Of a stretch of DNA of 64,000 nucleotides, positions 59,114-64,000 are shown piece by piece. The translations under genes were made by a program, and so were the position numbers. The DNA is from Ktedonosporobacter rubrisoli (lineage in GTDB: Bacteria > Chloroflexota > Ktedonobacteria > Ktedonobacterales > Ktedonobacteraceae), in assembly GCF_004208415.1 (NCBI RefSeq), contig NZ_CP035758.1:6200001-6264000 (forward strand), written 5' to 3'. Each line of letters starts with the position of its first letter. Within the stretch, counting starts at the first letter, position 1. A model generated the notes under the pieces. It searched no databases. It was given only the letters and a program-made list of their open reading frames with translations, and was not told where the DNA came from.

Positions 59114-62100
59114 CTAGGCGGGACAGATGAAGAAGAAGGGACAGGAGGGGCAGCGATACGGGTCGGCTGGCTGGGCCGGGTACTCGTTGCGCTCAAGGCC
59201 CTCGATGCTCTGTTTAACCTTTTTCTGCAAGCCCTGCTCTTTGCGTGGGCTCAAAGTGATCGGTACAGTTTCGCCTGTGCTCATATTATGGCTGTGCAGC
59301 TCGACGTTCTGACCAGGATACATCTGCCGATAAGCCAGCGCATAGAGAAACTCACGCAGCTCTGCCTTCGGCTTATCCTTGCGCTTGCCAAAACGCGCGC
59401 GCACAAATTTGACAGGCGCGCTCTGCATGGACTGCTCGACGCGATCGACAGTGACGCGTACAGTCTTACCATCCACATCTACGTTGAAATCCGAGTAGAC
59501 GTTCCACTGCACATCTTCTTGCGCGCTCAGCGTATGTTGTAGCGCCTCGACTACCTCGCGACCATGAGCCTCATACATGGGGGCAAAAGGCAGCGTATGG
59601 CCACCTAAGGCCTGCCAGTGCCGGGTATAAAGCGTATAGGCCTCCTGAGGAGTTCGCTGTCTGCTTTCCTCATTCTCCTCGCTGGCCTGCATCTGGCGGC
59701 GCAGCTCATCGACAGTACGTAAAGTCGCTTGCCAGAAGAGCCGATAGGCGTCGTCGTCGGGCGAGAAATGGTAGAGGGAACTGTAGACATATTGGCGCGG
59801 ACAGCGTTGATAAGCTTCAAGGGAGGAAGCCGTGACCGTAGCAGGTCCCATGGCCTCAATAAAGCGCTGGCTGGGCTGCAGAGAGCTGATCACTTGACGC
59901 TCGGCCGCTGGCAACTCATTTTCCGCAGGCATGCGCCAGTATAATTTTGTCAGGCGCTCCTCGGGCAGGCCGGCTTCGAGAGCAATAAGATAGGGCGAGG
60001 GTGCATACTTACGCTTACCATAATGCTCGCTATAGCTAAGTACAAGTTGATCGCGGGCACGCGTCACGCCCACATAGAACAGGCAGGCCTCGCCGCTTTC
60101 GTGCGCCGCGTTGCCCACGCTTTCTGCCGGCAGCATGCCGCGCGGATGGGATATGGGTTCAGGGCGCGGCTGAATAGGGAAGCGATATTGAGCCAGGCCC
60201 GGCATATAGACGACAGGAAACTCCAGGCCTTTGCTGGCATGCACCGTCATCACGCGCAAGATATCCTGCGCTTCTCCCTCGCCACCTTCTACGCCCTGAC
60301 GTCCGTTGCCATCCTGGCGGAGCAAGACCAGCAGGCTCAAATATTCAAGGAAGCCACGAGCATGCTCTACCAGAGCCGTGACGGCCGAGAGCTCTTCTTG
60401 CTGAGCCGGAGCCTGCTGCTCTGTATGCGTGCGCTGCTGATCATAGTGGTGAGCCAGTTGCAAAAGCCGATCATAGTCAGCCAGCAAGGTGCTATCCTGG
60501 GGCTGACCCACGAGCCGCAACTGATCCCGAATCAGGCTCGTCTCCAGCAAGAGATACTGCGCAAGCAAGGTCCACATATCAGGCGCGTGAAGCAGGCTCT
60601 GCAGAACATCGGCAAGGCGCTTGAGCGCCTGACGGCCAGATTCACTTATCGTTGGCGGGAGCTCAGCAGTCATCACCAGGGTCATGGGTGCCACTCTTTG
60701 CTCGCGAGCGGTGATGAGCAGAGTTTCCAGATCGTCGCGGCTCAACTGATGCTCGGGCTGACGGGCTGCGCGCACAAGGCCCATGCCAGCCGGATTGGTA
60801 AGAAGCAGGATTAGCGAGAGCACATCCTTCACATGCTCCTGCTCCAGCAAGCTGCCTCTCTCCAGGACAGGAAGACCTAGCGCAGCCAGCACACGCGTGA
60901 GCTTGCGCGCCTGCGCCCGCGTGCGGCAGAGAATGGCCATATCTTGATAGGCATAGCCCTGGGCACGCCTGCTCCGAATATCCTGGATCAGGCCGTATAG
61001 CTCGCTGGCCTCATCTTCGGCCTGGGCCAGGGTAACATAGGCTTCGGCATGCGTAAGCCTGACCGGCTGATTCTTGCCGGGCTCCTCACCAAGTTCCAGC
61101 TGGTGCAAGCGGAAAGATTCAGCGATGGCCACGAGATCTGGGCGCGAACGATAATTGCGGCTGAGAGGCAGAACGAGCGCGCCAGGAAAATCAACCTCAA
61201 ACTGGCTGATATTGGCGGGCGAGGCGCCGCGAAAACTATAGATGGCCTGATTGGCGTCCCCCACAACCCAGACGCGCCGCTCTTCGCCGGCCAGGACGCG
61301 CAGCAGTACGCTACTGGCACGATTGACATCTTGAAATTCATCGACAAGAATATGCTGAAACTGCTGTTGCTGGACCTGCAAGATGGCAGGATTGCGCTGC
61401 AAAAGTTGAATGCTTAAGGTCAGCAAGCCGCCAAAATCGGTATCGCCTCGGCGCTCCAAAGCTGCCTGATAAAGCGCGTAGACATGCGCCACTTCCAGAG
61501 ACTTCTCGGCCTCCTGTACCTCTTCCTCGCTCTGAGCCTTCTCAAGCATAGTGCGAGCCAGGCGCTCGTATTCTTGTGGGGAGATCAGTTCATCGCGCGC
61601 ACGCGAGATGGCCTTGAGCATATCTGGAAAATAATATGCCGGGGCGTGCAGCATTTGATAATGGCGCAAGCGCAAATCATTGGCAACCTGGCGCAGCAGG
61701 AAATAACCCTCGGCCTCGTCGATAAGCATAAAATCCGGCCGCAAGCCGACATAGGTACCATACTGGCGCAACAGGTTAGCACAGAAGGCATGAAACGTGC
61801 TGACCGTAGGCACCGGGCCAGCAAGCACGCCCTGCAAGCGCTCCTCCATCTCACGTGCAGCTTTCCGCGAGAAGGTCAGGGCCAGAATCTGCGCGGGTGG
61901 CACAGCCAGCGTATTAATAATATATTCCACACGCCCAATGAGCGTACTAGTTTTCCCGCTTCCCGGACCCGCCACAATCAAAGCCGGCGTGGGAGCCTCG
62001 ATTGCCGCGCGCTGAAACTCATCATACTGCTTCTTAGCAATCGCCGCTGAGGGATTAGCCGGAAGGTCCAAAGCTGGCACGGCGACGGGCTCAGGCGGCG

Positions 62101-62773
62101 AGAGCACGGGCTTGAGCAATCCAGCCAGGCGATTAAGCATGGCCGAGCTAGAGACGGCAAAACGGCTGGCCAGCTCCTTAGGCGAATACCGCGCATTCAG
62201 ATAGAGCTCGCGTATACGCGCCATGGGCATAAGCAGTTCTGAAGCAAAGATGTTAGCTGCAAGCTCGCGCTGACTGCGCGGATCATAGCTCTCGCCGATC
62301 CCTAACGCTTCCTGAAATTGCTCCCGATCGATTAAGCCCGCCATATCCTCCTGCACATCATAATCGTGGCAGGGATCAAGGCGCGAGAGTTCGGGCAGCT
62401 CGTGAGATATACCGTCAAGCTGTTCGGCCTCGATCTGCAGCCGCAAATCTTCTCCCAGCACGCTACGTATGCGCTCATTGACCTGGCAGTGCAAAATGGC
62501 ATGTCCTAGTTCGTGAGCCAGCGTAAAGCGGCGGAATGACTCAGGCAGATCACGGCGCAACCAGATTAAGCTTTCATCCTCATCAGGGTCCATAAAGCCA
62601 TACGTGCCCTGGGGATAATCATTAGGATGAAACGTTGCCACCTGCAAGCCGAGCCAGCTTACTAGCTCATCAAGAGGTGTCTTATTATCGTGCCAATCCG
62701 GGTGTTCTTTTTGATACAGCTGGAGGAGGAGACGCGCCGCATCCTCCGCCATCGTTCGCATATGATCTTCCAT
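59114..62773 (-). CDS. ImmA/IrrE metallopeptidase-UvrD helicase fusion with degenerate C-terminal nuclease
   Basis: A 1219-residue protein of three parts. Residues 1-200 are an ImmA/IrrE-type zinc metallopeptidase: HELGH at 87-91 and the third ligand E170 in the RELAANIFASELLMP block. Residues about 240-960 are a UvrD/Rep SF1A helicase: Walker A GPGSGKTST (269-277), Walker B DEFQD (478-482), GDANQAIYSFRGA (505-517), VMTVHASKGLEFPVVY and VGVTRARDQLVLSYS. Residues about 980-1219 look like an AddB/Cas4-like PD-(D/E)XK domain with Cys991, Cys1208, Cys1211 and Cys1217 for an Fe-S cluster. The D (VTVDRVE, D1110) is present, but the (D/E)-x-K place reads VRARFGKRK. ATG 62773 is chosen; TTG 62779 is possible. 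Confidence 0.9.
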   Translation of the reverse strand: MEDHMRTMAEDAARLLLQLYQKEHPDWHDNKTPLDELVSWLGLQVATFHPNDYPQGTYGFMDPDEDESLIWLRRDLPESFRRFTLAHELGHAILHCQVNERIRSVLGEDLRLQIEAEQLDGISHELPELSRLDPCHDYDVQEDMAGLIDREQFQEALGIGESYDPRSQRELAANIFASELLMPMARIRELYLNARYSPKELASRFAVSSSAMLNRLAGLLKPVLSPPEPVAVPALDLPANPSAAIAKKQYDEFQRAAIEAPTPALIVAGPGSGKTSTLIGRVEYIINTLAVPPAQILALTFSRKAAREMEERLQGVLAGPVPTVSTFHAFCANLLRQYGTYVGLRPDFMLIDEAEGYFLLRQVANDLRLRHYQMLHAPAYYFPDMLKAISRARDELISPQEYERLARTMLEKAQSEEEVQEAEKSLEVAHVYALYQAALERRGDTDFGGLLTLSIQLLQRNPAILQVQQQQFQHILVDEFQDVNRASSVLLRVLAGEERRVWVVGDANQAIYSFRGASPANISQFEVDFPGALVLPLSRNYRSRPDLVAIAESFRLHQLELGEEPGKNQPVRLTHAEAYVTLAQAEDEASELYGLIQDIRSRRAQGYAYQDMAILCRTRAQARKLTRVLAALGLPVLERGSLLEQEHVKDVLSLILLLTNPAGMGLVRAARQPEHQLSRDDLETLLITAREQRVAPMTLVMTAELPPTISESGRQALKRLADVLQSLLHAPDMWTLLAQYLLLETSLIRDQLRLVGQPQDSTLLADYDRLLQLAHHYDQQRTHTEQQAPAQQEELSAVTALVEHARGFLEYLSLLVLLRQDGNGRQGVEGGEGEAQDILRVMTVHASKGLEFPVVYMPGLAQYRFPIQPRPEPISHPRGMLPAESVGNAAHESGEACLFYVGVTRARDQLVLSYSEHYGKRKYAPSPYLIALEAGLPEERLTKLYWRMPAENELPAAERQVISSLQPSQRFIEAMGPATVTASSLEAYQRCPRQYVYSSLYHFSPDDDAYRLFWQATLRTVDELRRQMQASEENEESRQRTPQEAYTLYTRHWQALGGHTLPFAPMYEAHGREVVEALQHTLSAQEDVQWNVYSDFNVDVDGKTVRVTVDRVEQSMQSAPVKFVRARFGKRKDKPKAELREFLYALAYRQMYPGQNVELHSHNMSTGETVPITLSPRKEQGLQKKVKQSIEGLERNEYPAQPADPYRCPSCPFFFICPA

Positions 62774-62887
62774 CAGCAAGCCTTGAGAGGTAAGTTATCG
62801 TCAAACCAGACTTTTATTATACCTCATTATGTCGCACAATGCACCTCTTACGCCAATTCGGAGCAGGCTGTGTCAGGCCAAATAATC

Positions 62888-62896
62888 TGCTATAAT
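62888..62896 (+). promoter_or_regulatory. Extended -10 promoter of the gene at 62957
   Basis: TGC-TATAAT, an extended -10 box (TG at 62888-62889, TATAAT at 62891-62896), 60 bases upstream of the start codon. Confidence 0.5.
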
Positions 62897-62956
62897 AGAA
62901 GACAATAATTATTAAGAGCACATCCCCAGGATCATTTATCCTTAAGGAGTTCTGCA

Positions 62957-63649
62957 ATGCAGCCAGAAGAGATACTTGGGCACGCCAGAACCAACACCGA
63001 TGTACCGGCGGATTGGCAAGTCTTTCCCCTATTACGCAATAAGCTCGTGATAGGTCTGATCGGCTGGGCGTTTGGAATTATCGTAGGTCTGGGCCTGTTC
63101 GCTGCGATCGTGCCTATCGTCATTCCAACCAATTATCAAAGCGGTACCTTACCGGCCATCACTACCACCCTGCTCTTAGCACTCCTGCTCTTCATTGGAT
63201 TAGGAAGTGCCTGGACGCTCATTGTAGATATACGCCGCCTGCGTAACGCCAACCAGCATCTTATTGTGATTACTCCTGATGATTTTCTCAAACAAGAGGG
63301 CAAGAAAATCATCCATGTACCGCTTACCGAGGTAAAATATGTTACGGCCCGCGGCGTTCCTCCTCCCGAGCGTGATCCCAACAACGAAGATGCTAACGTC
63401 CACAAAATATCAGGCATTGGCGAGAATGCGGCTAGCTTCTTTGTGGGTCGCAGCCTTCTCCCTTCGGGCTCACGCAGACGGCGCAAACGCATGCGCACCC
63501 CAACCTCATTAGCCTTTATCGATGCTCGCAGCGAGCAAGAAATCACAGTCGTTACCGATACAACCTTTGGCGATCCTTTTATCATCGCTGCCTATCTCAA
63601 ACAATACGCTGCTGCAGCCCAGGAAGCCCTTAAGAGCCCGGCAAAGTAG
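62957..63649 (+). CDS. Membrane protein with cytoplasmic domain, unknown function
   Basis: A 230-residue protein. Two hydrophobic segments (LVIGLIGWAFGIIVGLGLFAAIVPIVI and ITTTLLLALLLFIGLGSAWTLIV) are followed by a soluble domain with a PH-like look (NQHLIVITPDDFLKQEGKKIIHVPLTEVKYVTARG). A basic patch SRRRRKRMRTP and a final helix follow. PH-like domains after two helices occur in bacterial YdbS-type proteins; here the similarity is only general. TTAAGGAG precedes ATG 62957. Divergent from the helicase fusion, with a small gap before coaX; they could be co-expressed. Confidence 0.7.
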   Translation: MQPEEILGHARTNTDVPADWQVFPLLRNKLVIGLIGWAFGIIVGLGLFAAIVPIVIPTNYQSGTLPAITTTLLLALLLFIGLGSAWTLIVDIRRLRNANQHLIVITPDDFLKQEGKKIIHVPLTEVKYVTARGVPPPERDPNNEDANVHKISGIGENAASFFVGRSLLPSGSRRRRKRMRTPTSLAFIDARSEQEITVVTDTTFGDPFIIAAYLKQYAAAAQEALKSPAK

Positions 63650-63720
63650 TCGCCCGGCACCAGTTGGGCTTCTATCTAATTTGCTTGCTCGCGACGTGAG
63701 ACGTTGTTTCTCCGCCATCG

Positions 63721-63738
63721 CTTCTCTTGCAAGAGAAG
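63721..63738. promoter_or_regulatory. Perfect 18-bp palindrome before coaX
   Basis: CTTCTCTTGCAAGAGAAG, a perfect 18-base palindrome with no loop, 40 bases before the coaX start and about 70 bases after the previous stop. It could be an operator or part of a terminator. Confidence 0.5.
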
Positions 63739-63777
63739 TGAAGAGGTGTTCTTGCCTGCTTCGAGGATATTAAGCAT

Positions 63778-64000
63778 ATGCTACTTGCCATCGATATTAG
63801 CAATACCAATATTAAGTTTGGCCTCTACCACAGCGCCACTATGCAGCACCGCTGGGTTGTCTCGACGGTTCGTCAGCGTACTGCCGACGAATATGCAATG
63901 GTGCTTGGCGAACTTTTGCGCCATGTCGGTCATAGCTATGAGAACATTGACGACATTATTATGTCAAGCGTGGTTCCTCCGCTTACGCCAGTATTTCAGG
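63778..64000 (+). CDS. coaX: Type III pantothenate kinase, N-terminal part
   Basis: The first 74 residues of CoaX, cut by the window end. MLLAIDISNTNIKFGLYHSAT is the phosphate-1/Asp-Asn motif of the ASKHA fold ((D/E)-x-G-N-T-N-(I/T)-(K/V)-F-G), here with Ser for Gly (ISN). Then DEYAMVLGELLRHVG and IDDIIMSSVVPPLTPVFQ, the conserved SSVVP block. The enzyme phosphorylates pantothenate, the first step of CoA synthesis, and needs a monovalent cation. The frame is open to the end of the window. Confidence 0.9.
   Translation, partial: MLLAIDISNTNIKFGLYHSATMQHRWVVSTVRQRTADEYAMVLGELLRHVGHSYENIDDIIMSSVVPPLTPVFQ

Noticed and set aside
60023..60814. 263-residue plus-strand frame
   Set aside because: Entirely antisense to the helicase fusion; a shadow frame.

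Overview
The window reads like chromosomal DNA of a large-genome soil bacterium, most probably a Chloroflexota of the Ktedonobacteria type. This is inference. It rests on moderate base composition, many stand-alone regulators (TetR, LysR, AraC, ArsR and a two-component pair), an F420-type luciferase-like oxidoreductase, DUF2851 and DUF2630 proteins, unusual multi-domain fusions, and intergenic space littered with transposon remnants and GC-rich hairpin repeats. No rRNA, tRNA or CRISPR array was found.

Layout. 1-6.7 kb: the tail of an endonuclease/phosphatase-family gene, a short-chain dehydrogenase, small membrane, secreted and zinc-ribbon proteins, a P-loop kinase and a DedA protein. 6.3-22 kb: an SRPBCC protein, an array of Clp N-domain repeats without any ATPase, a cupin, a GlxA-type regulator, DUF4037 and DinB-like proteins, a TetR/adenylating-enzyme operon with a clear operator, an AhpD-like protein, a metallophosphoesterase, a secreted GH5 glycosidase, and a tiny operon of a helical protein plus a lone receiver domain. 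22-34 kb: a rearranged accessory zone with a copied TetR promoter, a nonsense-interrupted SRPBCC gene, a 198-bp near-palindrome, a frameshifted membrane gene beside a histidine kinase/response regulator pair, a TetR-acyltransferase operon and two copies of a hydrolase-tail repeat. 34-44 kb: regulators paired with enzymes or transporters (AraC; ArsR-AHSA1-reductase; LysR/MFS; LysR/hydrolase) and a luciferase-like monooxygenase. 43.6-51 kb: small membrane proteins, a possible His-Cys protease-like protein with a same-strand partner, a nitrilase homologue lacking its cysteine, MsrA and a degenerate Y1 transposase-like gene. 51.5-64 kb: a more housekeeping-like part with coiled coil-DUF2851-RluB, cytidylate kinase-PlsC, DUF2630, an ImmA/IrrE-UvrD fusion and the start of coaX.

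How the genes work together. Most regulators sit next to, or divergent from, one or two enzymes, and several have readable promoters and palindromic operators. The translationally coupled runs are 51508-54649 (coiled coil, DUF2851, RluB), 56996-58407 (cmk, plsC), 36803-35292 (ArsR, AHSA1, reductase) and 20593-21286 (small protein, receiver). The best candidates for something new are the ImmA/IrrE-UvrD-degenerate nuclease fusion, the His-Cys mini-protein module at 45.2-46.3 kb, the cysteine-less nitrilase, and the copied TetR promoter/operator.
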